NCBI GenBank assembly: GCA_964455095.1
Contig: CAYVUV010000168.1
Coordinates: forward strand, 1 to 18,790
Source of the DNA: CAYVUV01 sp964455095
GTDB taxonomy: Bacteria > Desulfobacterota > Binatia > HRBIN30 > CADEER01
Length of the DNA: 18,790 nt
Direction of reading: 5' to 3'
The position numbers and the translations under genes were made by a program. The notes under the pieces were generated by a model. It saw nothing but the letters and a program-made list of their open reading frames with translations, was not told where the DNA came from and made no database searches. Shown in pieces: positions 6,740-14,498 of the stretch. Position 1 is the stretch's first letter; each line of letters starts with the position of its first letter.

Positions 6740-8652
6740 TGCACCGTCCAGTCGAGAAGGCGAAAGACGCCCGCCGTTCGCACTGCTCGCGTGTGCGCGT
6801 CGATATACGCCGCCACCTCCGGATAGACGCGGCGGAAATGCTCGCCCAGCGCGCTGCCCGGCTCGTCGATCACCAGCGGCCGCAACGCCTCGAGGCGGGT
6901 GGTGATCGCCGCGGGGGGCAGCAGATCGCGCACCGTATCGGCCGCGATCACGTCGGCGGCAACCAGGTAGAGAAGGTACTCCTCGCGCCCGAGCGCCGAC
7001 GGCCGCCCGGCCAGGAAGTAGAGCATCTGCGCGTTGGCGATGGCGAACAGGGGCCGCGCGGGTGGCTGCGCGTCGATCGCGCGCACCAGCTCGGTCGCGT
7101 CGCGAAACTTTGGCGCCGCGTCGCGCACGCCCGGCGCGCGCGCAAAGCCCGTCCAGCCAGCCGGCAGCGCCGCCGGCGCCGTCGCCAACGCCAGCGCAAA
7201 CGGCGCGCACAGAACCAGCAGCAGCAGCGTCAGGCAGGCGGCCGACACCATCGCCGCCGCGCGCCCGGGCTCGGCGCCGTGCAGCCGCGCGAGTTGGACG
7301 GCGAGCAGCGGAAGAAAAGCCGGCAAACCCATGAGGATGTGCGGCAGATCGCCGCCCGGGTGCAACAGCAGCAGGCTGCTGGCAGCGAAGAAGAAGAACG
7401 CCGCCAGCGCGGGCGGCGCGGTGCCCGATCGACGCGGCAGCACGACGCGCGGCAGTGCCGCCCACACGAGCGCCAACGGCACCGCGTAGAGCAGGCGGAA
7501 GACGTCGCTGAACCACCACCAATCGCGCCAGAGGAACGCCGCCGCAACGACGGCGACCAGCGCCAGCGCCGTCGCCGTGGGTGCCACCGCGGCCGGGTGT
7601 TGCGCGGCGAACACCCGCCAGGCGCGCAGCCCGGCGAGGACCGCCACGAGGCCGGCAGCGAGCGCGACGGCACGCCCCTCCATCGGCAGAGGAATGAACC
7701 AGTGCACCAGTTCGGGGAGGCCGCGCACGGTGTTGAATACCAATGCCGTCAGCGCGCCGTGCCAGGCGTAGTAGGCGGCGCAGGCGGCCAGGGGGATCGA
7801 CAGGCCCGCCGCGGCGGCGAGCATGCGGCCGAGCGATTGAACCCGCGCGGCCGGGTCGCCCGCGCCGCGCAGCTCTCGGGCACCCAGCAGGGCAATGCTC
7901 AGCCCGACGGGCGCGACCAGCAGGGTCGCGTTCCAGCGCTCGCCGCCGTTGGCGAGGTACAGAGCGAACAGACCCAGCGCCGCCACCAGCGCGACGCCGC
8001 GCGCGGCGCGCGCCACCAGGTCGAGTCCGGCCGCCGGCGTCTTCCCCCCTGGCGGCGCGGCCCGCGTCGCCTGCGTGTCCCAGATCAGGAAGAGCACCAG
8101 CGACACGAGGGCGAACAACCCGGCCGTCTGTTTGAACAGCGCGGCCACACCGAAGCACAGACCGGCCAGCAGACAGGCCGCCGCGCTGCGCCCGCGCCGG
8201 GCGACGAGGAGCATGCCGGCGAACGTCAGCGCCAGCGCGAAATGGTTGGCGTAGGGCGTATTGAACACCCACCAGGGGGCGCCCCAGACGGCGACGCACA
8301 GCACATACGACCCGAGCGCGAACGGCCAGGGCGCCAGGGTCCGCGCACCGAGGTACACCAGCGCGGCGATCAGCGCCTTCAGCAACACCAGCGCCGCGCG
8401 CAGCACGGTCAGGTCGGCGCCGAAGACCCGCAACAGCGCGCCGTTCACGTAGAACAGCGCCGGCCCATAGACGTGGTAGAAGTCGCGGTAGGGCATCGCG
8501 CCCTCGGCGACGCGCCAGCTCGGGTAGACGATCTGGCCCTGGTCCGTCCACTCCATCGTGTAGGGCGCGCCGAGCCGAAAGTAGAGCGCCGCGCCCACCG
8601 CCAGCAAGACCGGCACGAGCCGCGATGTGGCGGCGGGCTTCAGACCACCCAC
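6736..8652 (-). CDS. Polytopic membrane protein, GT-C/PMT-like glycosyltransferase candidate (638 aa)
   Basis: About a dozen hydrophobic segments run from residue 12 to roughly 500, followed by a soluble C-terminal domain of about 130 residues. The first loop after the first membrane segment holds EWTDQGQ (35-40) and GAMPYRDF (51-58) with YGP shortly after. This is the acidic-loop pattern of GT39/PMT and related GT-C enzymes, which use polyprenyl-phosphate sugars outside the membrane. The start is GTG at 8652, one base after the preceding gene's TAG; no better upstream codon precedes the first membrane segment. Its stop overlaps the DPM1-like gene, the enzyme class that makes such lipid donors. 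This supports a donor-maker plus transferase pair adding a sugar to the glycan or lipid A in the periplasm. It could also be a glycan-modifying membrane protein of another type. Confidence 0.86.
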   Translation of the reverse strand: MGGLKPAATSRLVPVLLAVGAALYFRLGAPYTMEWTDQGQIVYPSWRVAEGAMPYRDFYHVYGPALFYVNGALLRVFGADLTVLRAALVLLKALIAALVYLGARTLAPWPFALGSYVLCVAVWGAPWWVFNTPYANHFALALTFAGMLLVARRGRSAAACLLAGLCFGVAALFKQTAGLFALVSLVLFLIWDTQATRAAPPGGKTPAAGLDLVARAARGVALVAALGLFALYLANGGERWNATLLVAPVGLSIALLGARELRGAGDPAARVQSLGRMLAAAAGLSIPLAACAAYYAWHGALTALVFNTVRGLPELVHWFIPLPMEGRAVALAAGLVAVLAGLRAWRVFAAQHPAAVAPTATALALVAVVAAAFLWRDWWWFSDVFRLLYAVPLALVWAALPRVVLPRRSGTAPPALAAFFFFAASSLLLLHPGGDLPHILMGLPAFLPLLAVQLARLHGAEPGRAAAMVSAACLTLLLLVLCAPFALALATAPAALPAGWTGFARAPGVRDAAPKFRDATELVRAIDAQPPARPLFAIANAQMLYFLAGRPSALGREEYLLYLVAADVIAADTVRDLLPPAAITTRLEALRPLVIDEPGSALGEHFRRVYPEVAAYIDAHTRAVRTAGVFRLLDWTVQ

Positions 8653-8653
8653 C

Positions 8654-9484
8654 CTACCCGGCCGTCGGCTTGCGCGCGACGATCGTGAAGCGCCATGCGA
8701 ACACCTGCGCCAGGCGGCGCAGCCCGGGCATCGCCTCGATGGCGTCCTCGAGTGCCATCACCGCGCGCATGAGACGCGGGCGGCGGGCGAACGCCGAACC
8801 GGCGTAACACCCGGTGAGCGGGTAGGCGAGGAAATCCGAGCGCGTCAGGTCGAACGACAAACCGTGGCGGCGCAGCACCGCGCCGATGGTGTCGAGGTGG
8901 AAGTCGCGCTTGTAGCGGATGTCGATCGGCGACTCGTACACGACCTGGCGGAAGATGATCGGGTCGAGGATGCGGTGCGCAAGCTGGCTGAAGCGCGAGG
9001 TCATCGGCTCGAAGATCACCAGCAGACCGCCCGGTGCCAGGACCCGGATCGCCTCCGCCAGCGCGTCGGCGTAGTCGATCATGTGGTGCAGCGCGCCGTC
9101 GTACAGCACACAGCTCGCACTGGCGTCGCGAAACGGCAGCCACTCACCGTCGGCGCGGGCGCCGTCGAGCCCTGCGGGCGGCAGGCTGAGGACGGCGCGC
9201 GACAGGTCGATGCCGACCAGGCGGCGCCGGCCGCGCATCGTGGCGCGAAGGTGGCGCAGGAAGTGCCCCTTGCCGCAGCCGATCTCGATCAGCACGCCGT
9301 CGGGCGCGGTGTCCAGGCGCGCGATCAGCCGATCCCACTGCTTGACGAACACCGCCTCCGAGCCCGCCGCCTCGTACGGCTTGTCGAGCAGGGCGTAGCC
9401 GACGTCGTCCTGCCAGGCGCGTTCCAACGCGCGGTAACGATCCGCCTCGGCGCGCGCGCCGCCCTCTTCCGCCACGCCCTTCAC
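8654..9484 (-). CDS. Class I SAM-dependent methyltransferase (276 aa)
   Basis: A Rossmann-fold methyltransferase with motif I EIGCGKG at 67-73, VGIDLSRAVL about 25 residues later, ARADGEWLPF, a LYDGALHHM region, and VLAPGGLLVIFEP. These are typical Methyltransf_11 features, and HH in the post-motif strand resembles small-molecule or lipid methyltransferases. The start is GTG at 9484, whose first bases overlap the upstream fusion gene's TGA as GTGA; a GTG three codons later is possible. The C-terminal 80 residues (YKRDFHLDTIGAVLRRHG onwards) are a lid-like region of unknown specificity. It is followed after one base by the polytopic membrane protein, so the two are probably co-translated. The acceptor is not identifiable; a glycan, a lipid carrier or a terminal sugar are all possible. 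Confidence 0.91.
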   Translation of the reverse strand: MKGVAEEGGARAEADRYRALERAWQDDVGYALLDKPYEAAGSEAVFVKQWDRLIARLDTAPDGVLIEIGCGKGHFLRHLRATMRGRRRLVGIDLSRAVLSLPPAGLDGARADGEWLPFRDASASCVLYDGALHHMIDYADALAEAIRVLAPGGLLVIFEPMTSRFSQLAHRILDPIIFRQVVYESPIDIRYKRDFHLDTIGAVLRRHGLSFDLTRSDFLAYPLTGCYAGSAFARRPRLMRAVMALEDAIEAMPGLRRLAQVFAWRFTIVARKPTAG

Positions 9485-10956
9485 TCGCGCACTCTCCACG
9501 CCCACGCCGCCGCGTCGGCGCAGCGCTTGCGCACGATCAGCCACGCCACGCGCGCGAACATCGAAATGGTCTGGTTCGGCGAGCGCACGTAGTCCGATTG
9601 CAGGTCGCGGTTGTAGTAGTTGATGGGAATCTCGACGATCCGCCGCCGGGCGCGCAGGACTTCGATCACCATCTCCGGATACACCTCGGCGCCGGGCGAC
9701 GACAAGCTGGCGCGGATGGACTCGTAGGTCGACCGCCACAGCGCGCGGTAGACGCAGCAAATGTCGGTGAAGCGTTCGTCGAATCGCCACCAGACCAACT
9801 GCAGCAGCTTGGCCAGCACGACGTGCGCCGCGCGCACGACGCCGCGCATGTTGGTGCCCTGCTCGATGAGCTGGCGCGTCGTGCGCGTCCCGAGCACCAT
9901 GTCGGCATCGCGCAGGTAGACGAGAAACTTGTCGACGTCGCGCGGCGCGAAGGTGTCGTCGCTGTAGGCCAACAGCAGCATACTGCCGGTGGCCTGCTCG
10001 AGGCCGAGCTTGACCAGCTCGCCGACACTGGCGTCGCGGCGGGCGGTGACGCGACGGATCTTCGGATCGCCGGCGGCGCCGGTCGAGCCCGGGTGCCCCT
10101 CGCGCGCCACGGCGACGATCTCGGCGATGGCCGGGAGGGCGCTGAACTGCTCGATCGGTCGCGCCGGAGCGGCCGCGTCGTCGATGACGTAGATGAGGCT
10201 GGCCGTGCGCTTCTCGAAGTCGACGTCGCGCACCAGGCAGTTGGCGTAGTTGAGATCGTCGCGCGAATTGATGTTCACGTAGCCGCCCTGCAGCGCGAAC
10301 GGCAGGATGCGCCGGCCGCTGCGCGCGAGCTGTCCGAGCCACGACGTCCAGTCCTTCGGCCCGCGGTCGGGATCGGGCTCGAAGGCCGCGGTGAGCAGGC
10401 GGAAGATCTCGGGGCTGAGCAGGTACGTCCCGGTGCCCATGACGCGGTCGGTCACCGAGACCGGCTTCTCCACCAGGTCGGCGATCAGGCCGTCGCGCAG
10501 GGTGGCGATGTAGTTCTTCTTGATCTGCTTGGTGTGGTCGGCGGTGCGCAGCGCGCAGGTGGCGAGCGCGGCGGCATACGACGGGTCGAGCAGCGCGCGG
10601 TGGTTGGAGTCGACGTAGCATTCGTCGGCGAGGATCATGCAGCACGGCGCCGCGATGGTCTTGCCGGCGAGGTAGACCGAGTACGGCATCTCGAGGTCGA
10701 GTCGGCGGTTGTCGACGTAGGTGACGGCGACGCCGAACCGGCTGCCGTCGCCGAAGTGGCGCCGGATGACGTCGCCCTGATAGCCGACGACGATGCGGAT
10801 GTCGCGGATGCCGAGCTGGTCGCGCATCAGCTCGACGTTGCGCTGCAGGTTGGGCACGCCGTCGACCTCGAGCATCGACTTCGGAATCGTCGCCGTGTGC
10901 GGATAGGCGCGCACGCCGCGCCCCGCCGCCGGGATCAATCCGACCAGATCAGGCAT
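9481..10956 (-). CDS. Nucleotidyltransferase-GT2 fusion protein (491 aa)
   Basis: Two enzymes in one chain. Residues 1-250 are a sugar-phosphate nucleotidyltransferase: IPAAGRGVRAYP (8-19), IPKSML with Lys26, a metal-binding Asp111 in ILADE, VEKP (162-165), GTGTYLLSPE (174-183), and GGYVNINSRDDL near 224-235. Residues 255-491 resemble the later half of DPM1-like GT2 enzymes: YSDDTF (331-336), TDICCVYRALWR, and RRRIVEIPINYYNRDL. The usual opening GT2 motif (PAYNEE) is replaced by IYVIDDAAAPARP and VAVAREGHPG, so the donor pocket may be altered. The ATG at 10956 starts the conserved strand; the frame extends 26 codons further only through a REP-like repeat. The stop overlaps the methyltransferase start. 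A plausible role is activating a sugar or phosphorylated alcohol and transferring it, but the substrate is unknown. Confidence 0.92.
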   Translation of the reverse strand: MPDLVGLIPAAGRGVRAYPHTATIPKSMLEVDGVPNLQRNVELMRDQLGIRDIRIVVGYQGDVIRRHFGDGSRFGVAVTYVDNRRLDLEMPYSVYLAGKTIAAPCCMILADECYVDSNHRALLDPSYAAALATCALRTADHTKQIKKNYIATLRDGLIADLVEKPVSVTDRVMGTGTYLLSPEIFRLLTAAFEPDPDRGPKDWTSWLGQLARSGRRILPFALQGGYVNINSRDDLNYANCLVRDVDFEKRTASLIYVIDDAAAPARPIEQFSALPAIAEIVAVAREGHPGSTGAAGDPKIRRVTARRDASVGELVKLGLEQATGSMLLLAYSDDTFAPRDVDKFLVYLRDADMVLGTRTTRQLIEQGTNMRGVVRAAHVVLAKLLQLVWWRFDERFTDICCVYRALWRSTYESIRASLSSPGAEVYPEMVIEVLRARRRIVEIPINYYNRDLQSDYVRSPNQTISMFARVAWLIVRKRCADAAAWAWRVRE

Positions 10957-11206
10957 GCTGGGTCTGGAAGTTCCGGTCCCCTCTCCCGGATGGGAGAGGG
11001 CTAGGGTGAGGGGGATCCAATAGCCGCCATCCACAGCCTTCTGCTCGATTGCGTACCGGGGATTTCGCGCGGCTCACTGCGGGCGAAGGAGGTGGGGAGA
11101 ATCTCGAATCCCCCTCACCCACCCCTCTCCCATCCGGGAGAGGGCCCGGCGTTTCTCGTGAGAAGCTCATGCTGGCGTTGTTGAAGCATGGGCACCCGAC
11201 ACCTGC
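10957..11206. repeat. Intergenic region with an inverted pair of REP-like palindromes
   Basis: Two copies of a REP-like element lie in opposite orientation. In copy A the arms are CCCTCTCCC (10979-10987) and GGGAGAGGG (10992-11000), loop GGAT, followed by GGTGAGGGGGAT. In copy B the arms are CCCTCTCCC (11123-11131) and GGGAGAGGG (11136-11144), with its GGGGGTGAGG-type tail on the other side. About 120 bases separate them. Copy A begins only about 22 bases upstream of the fusion-gene ATG. Copy B follows the GT2 stop at 11207 and could end its transcript. I saw no convincing promoter for the downstream gene. Confidence 0.82.
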
Positions 11207-12247
11207 TCACGCCCCGAGCCAGCGCATGAGGCGGACGAGGCGGTTGTCGGGCGGCTCGTTGGACGGGATCGGCATGCGGATGGTGATCTTGTCGCGCCGC
11301 AGGCGGCCGGAGAAGCCGTCGATCATGCCGTTGACGAAGTGCTCCTGGCCCATCACCGAGCGCAGCACGGCGCTGAGCGCGAAGGCGCTGATGCGCGCGC
11401 CGATGCCGAGCACCATCATCGCGATCAGCCAGGCGAACTGAAACGGCGTGGCGTGCTTGCGCGCGAACATGATCGCATTGCGACCGAGAAAGTAGCCGTA
11501 GGAGAAGACGATCGGCTTGCTCAGGTCGGCGCTGCTGGCGCCGCGGTGATAGATGGCGGCGTTGTCGACGTAGACGACGCGAAAGCCGAGCTTGCGCGCG
11601 CGCACGCACCAGTCGACGTCCTCGTTGACCTGGAAGAAGTCCTCGTCGAACAGCCCGATCTTCTGCAGCGCCTCGCGGCTCATGACGCAGCCGTTGCCGA
11701 TCACCCAATCGACGTCCTGCGGCGACGGCTCGGGATAGTCGCGCACGAAGCGGCCGTGCGTGCGCACCAGCATCGGCCCCCAGTTGAGCACGCCGTACTT
11801 GCCCCAGCTGAATTCCGGGTTCTGCATGTACAGGTTCTTGGCCCCGGCGATGGCGATGCGCGGGTCGCTCAGCATCACTTTGATCAGCTCCTGCAGGCAG
11901 GTCGGGGTCATCTTGGTGTCGCTGTTGAGCACGAAGACGTAGTCGGCCGGCGTGTCGAGGGCGTAGCGGATGCCGACGTTGTTGCCGCCGACGTAGCCGA
12001 GATTGTCGTCGTTGACGATCAGCGTCGCCCACGGGAAGCGCGCCTTCACGGTCGACACGGTGTCGTCGGCCGAGTGGTTGTCGACGACGACGACTTCGAG
12101 ATTCGGGTAGTCGACGACCGCGAAGCTCTCCAGACACATGACGATGTCGTCGACGCGGTTCCAGGTCAGAATGATCACCGCGATGCGCGGTGGAATGCTC
12201 GGCGGCGTGTCCGCCGTTGGTGCGCTGGGCGTGCTCGGTGTGCTCAC
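11207..12247 (-). CDS. GT2 glycosyltransferase, rhamnosyltransferase-like (346 aa)
   Basis: A cytoplasmic inverting GT-A glycosyltransferase of family 2. Motifs in order: IILTWNR (25-31), VVVDNHSADD (53-62), NLGYVGGNN (82-90), the metal-binding NSDT (108-111), IGNGCVMSREAL (183-194), and NEDVDWCVRARKLGF (208-222), where the ED pair probably holds the catalytic base. The C-terminus contains YFLGRNAIMFARKHA and two hydrophobic stretches (about 268-300) that may touch the membrane. The GTG at 12247 overlaps the ABC ATPase TGA as GTGA and has AGGAGG seven bases upstream, the strongest ribosome binding site in the window. The first 20 residues are a Ser/Thr/Pro-rich linker. The WbbL-type layout suggests rhamnose or a similar 6-deoxysugar, but this is inference. 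It is a close relative of the GT2 gene at 14499-15521. Confidence 0.95.
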   Translation of the reverse strand: MSTPSTPSAPTADTPPSIPPRIAVIILTWNRVDDIVMCLESFAVVDYPNLEVVVVDNHSADDTVSTVKARFPWATLIVNDDNLGYVGGNNVGIRYALDTPADYVFVLNSDTKMTPTCLQELIKVMLSDPRIAIAGAKNLYMQNPEFSWGKYGVLNWGPMLVRTHGRFVRDYPEPSPQDVDWVIGNGCVMSREALQKIGLFDEDFFQVNEDVDWCVRARKLGFRVVYVDNAAIYHRGASSADLSKPIVFSYGYFLGRNAIMFARKHATPFQFAWLIAMMVLGIGARISAFALSAVLRSVMGQEHFVNGMIDGFSGRLRRDKITIRMPIPSNEPPDNRLVRLMRWLGA

Positions 12248-13506
12248 CGCGTGCCTCCTCTTTGTTTGAGCTCGGGCGCCGGGCGCGGCGCGGCGTCCGC
12301 GGCGTCCGCGACGATGCGGTAGGTGACGCGACCCATCAGGTCGGCAATGGAGTGGCGGGCGGAGCTGCCGTGGACGACGAAGGTCGTGGCGAGCTCGAGC
12401 ACGTCGTAGATGAGGTCCATCTGGTGGTTGGCCGCCCCCGCTTGCACCGAATAGCGGCCGTTGGCGAGCGCGGCGACGAACGGCACCCGCATCTCGACCT
12501 GTTGGCCGGCGCGCACGTCCTGCGTCCGCGTCCCATCCCAGTGCGTGTTGACCGACCACACCGACGTCCCGTCCTCGCTCTTCACGGCCAGGCCGACGTT
12601 CGGCTCGCGCAGGTCGTCGGCGACCTCGTACTGCACCACCACCACGGCGCGGTCACCGGCGCGCACGCGGCCGACGGTGTGCCCGAGCTCGTCTTCGATC
12701 CAGGCGCGCACGACGCGCATATGTCCGCTGCCACCGCGGCGCTGCAGCGCATCGAGCTCGGGCAGCGCGACGGGCATTTGGCCGACCGTGCGCAGATACT
12801 GGGTGATGACGCCATCGGGGTCGCCGCGCGCGGCGACGCGCCCGTCGGCGATCAACACCGCCTCGTCGCAGAAGCGCTGTACCTGACCGAGGTCGTGCGT
12901 CACCAGCACCATCGTGCGGCGCTGCTGCTTGAACTCCTCGAACACGTCGAGGCATTTGAGCTGGAAGTCGGCGTCGCCGACGGCGAGGATCTCGTCGAGC
13001 AACATGATATCGCTCTCGGCCTGCAGCGCGGTCGAGAAGCCGAGCCGGGCGCGCATACCGGTGGAGAGGTTCTTCAGCTTGGCGTCGCGAAAGCGCTCGA
13101 GGCCGGCGAAGGCGATCGCCTCGTCGACCCGCCGCGCCACCTCGCGGCGCGGGTAGCCGAGCACGGCCGCATAGAGCTCGACGTTCTCCTGCACCGTCAG
13201 CTCGGGGCTGAAGCCGAGGCCGAGCTCGAGCAAGGCCGACATCGTGCCGTTGACCTGCACGTGCCCGGCATCGGGCAGCAGCAGGCCGGAAATGATCTTC
13301 AGCAGCGTCGACTTGCCTGAGCCGTTGCCGCCGATGATGCCGATGAACGAGCCGCGCTCGATCGCCAGATCGACGCCGCGCAGGGCTTCGAAGCGCTCGT
13401 ACGAGACCGGCCGGAACAAGCTCAGCACGCGCTCGGTGAGGGTGGTGTGGTTCTCGTGCGGGATGCGAAACGTCTTGTGGACGTTCTGCACGTCGATGGC
13501 GAGCAT
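12244..13506 (-). CDS. wzt: Wzt-type polysaccharide ABC transporter ATPase with C-terminal glycan-binding domain (420 aa)
   Basis: The ATP-binding subunit of an O-antigen/teichoic-type exporter. Motifs: Walker A GGNGSGKST (59-67), signature LSTGM (147-151), Walker B IMLLDE (167-172), and H-loop His204 in VTHD. ERFEALRGVDL precedes the nucleotide-binding fold as in other Wzt/TagH proteins. Residues from about 260 to 400 form a beta-rich Wzt_C-like domain (GDRAVVVVQYEV, EPNVGLAVKSEDGTSVW). In studied O-antigen systems this domain reads the chain-end modification before export. At 420 residues it has the full-length, domain-carrying form. The ATG at 13506 overlaps the permease TGA as TGATG. Methyltransferases in the same cluster are candidate makers of the terminal cap that this domain would recognise. 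Confidence 0.97.
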   Translation of the reverse strand: MLAIDVQNVHKTFRIPHENHTTLTERVLSLFRPVSYERFEALRGVDLAIERGSFIGIIGGNGSGKSTLLKIISGLLLPDAGHVQVNGTMSALLELGLGFSPELTVQENVELYAAVLGYPRREVARRVDEAIAFAGLERFRDAKLKNLSTGMRARLGFSTALQAESDIMLLDEILAVGDADFQLKCLDVFEEFKQQRRTMVLVTHDLGQVQRFCDEAVLIADGRVAARGDPDGVITQYLRTVGQMPVALPELDALQRRGGSGHMRVVRAWIEDELGHTVGRVRAGDRAVVVVQYEVADDLREPNVGLAVKSEDGTSVWSVNTHWDGTRTQDVRAGQQVEMRVPFVAALANGRYSVQAGAANHQMDLIYDVLELATTFVVHGSSARHSIADLMGRVTYRIVADAADAAPRPAPELKQRGGTR

Positions 13507-14342
13507 CAGAAGTGCTCCACGACGCGCGCCTGCAGGCGACGGAAGACGACGAAGCCGAGGACGCAGACGCCGACCGACATCAGCGTCGTCAACAGCAGCC
13601 CGCGCCCGCCCGGCCACCAGCCGTAGATCAGCGCCCGGCGGCTGTCGCCGATGATGCGCCCGACCGGGTTGACCCACACGATCCAGCGCCAGCGCTCCGG
13701 CACCATCAGGTCGAGGTAGATGATCGGCGTGAGCCAGAACCCGACCTGCAGCACGATGCCCCACAGGTAGCCGACGTCGCGATAGCGCACGTACAGCGGC
13801 GCCAGGAACAGTGCCAGGCCGAGCGTCAGCAGCACCAGATCGATCAGCAGCAACGGAAAGCAGATGGCGCTCGGATGCAGCGGCGTGCCGGTGACCTCGA
13901 GCATCACCATCAGCACGACCAGGTTGATGACGAACGTCAGTCCGGCGCTGAGCAGGGCCGAGTACACTACCACCTCGCGCGGCAACACCGCCTTGGTGAG
14001 CAGATCGGCGCGGGCCAGCAGCGCGCCGGCGCCGTTGGCCGTCCCCTCGGAGAAGAAGTTCCACAGCGCCACGCCGACGAGCAGAAAGCCGGGATAGTTG
14101 GGCACGTCGAGGCGCATGAAATAGGAGAAGACGACGTAGTAGATGCCGAAGAACATCAGCGGGTTGAGCACCGACCAGGCGTAGCCCAGCACCGAGTGCG
14201 TGTAGCGGATCTTGAAGTCCTTCAAGGCGAACTGCAGCACCAGCGAGGCGTAGGTGTTGCGGTTGCGGCCCCAGCGCAGTGGCGCGCCCGAGGGCGGCGG
14301 CTCGAGCGCCGCGCCGCGCGGCCGGGCTCCGGGCGCGCTCAT
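13506..14342 (-). CDS. wzm: Wzm-type ABC-2 polysaccharide permease (278 aa)
   Basis: The membrane subunit that forms the export channel for lipid-linked polysaccharide together with the Wzt ATPase. After an N-terminal Pro/Arg-rich cytoplasmic stretch comes the typical FALKDFKIRYTHSVLGYAW interface helix (38-56), then about six hydrophobic membrane segments (for example FVINLVVLMVML, LLLIDLVLLTLGLALFLAPL and LLLTTLMSVGVCVLGFVVF). RYRDVGYLWGIVLQVGFWLTPIIY and NPVGRIIGDSRRALIYG are ABC-2 family hallmarks. Length is normal for the family. The ATG at 14342 is the only early start before the interface helix. The ATPase follows with a one-base overlap. A candidate promoter lies in the preceding gap. 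Confidence 0.96.
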   Translation of the reverse strand: MSAPGARPRGAALEPPPSGAPLRWGRNRNTYASLVLQFALKDFKIRYTHSVLGYAWSVLNPLMFFGIYYVVFSYFMRLDVPNYPGFLLVGVALWNFFSEGTANGAGALLARADLLTKAVLPREVVVYSALLSAGLTFVINLVVLMVMLEVTGTPLHPSAICFPLLLIDLVLLTLGLALFLAPLYVRYRDVGYLWGIVLQVGFWLTPIIYLDLMVPERWRWIVWVNPVGRIIGDSRRALIYGWWPGGRGLLLTTLMSVGVCVLGFVVFRRLQARVVEHF

Positions 14343-14498
14343 GCCACGGCACCCGCGCGCCGGCTCGATGTCGTCGACGCCCGCCCGGCACGCCCCGGGA
14401 CGGAGGCGAGGCCGGAGCGAATGCCGCCCAGGGATGTTGCTGCAATCATGATGGAGGATACGGGACTTGCCAGCACACTTACAAAGAACCGCCTTGGG
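14343..14498 (-). promoter_or_regulatory. Intergenic region with candidate promoter for the wzm-wzt operon
   Basis: On the minus strand TTGTAA (14484-14479) and TATCCT (14460-14455) are separated by 18 bases, each matching four of six sigma-70 consensus bases. Transcription would start near 14447, about 105 bases before the wzm ATG. The box lies immediately after the TAA of the preceding GT2 gene, in a notably AT-richer patch. If real, export genes can be expressed separately from the upstream GT4-methyltransferase-GT2 genes. No clear terminator for the upstream gene was seen. Confidence 0.42.

Noticed and set aside
6739..8688. Long plus-strand open frames opposite the membrane protein
   Set aside because: They are Arg/Gln/Gly-rich shadows; the minus strand encodes clear membrane segments.
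9485..10645. Long N-terminal extension of the methyltransferase at 8654-9484
   Set aside because: The extension overlaps the nucleotidyltransferase-GT2 gene and is Arg/Ala-rich nonsense; the GTGA overlap marks the start.
10957..11034. 26-codon N-terminal extension of the fusion protein
   Set aside because: It is the translation of a REP-like repeat; the ATG at 10956 begins the conserved nucleotidyltransferase strand.
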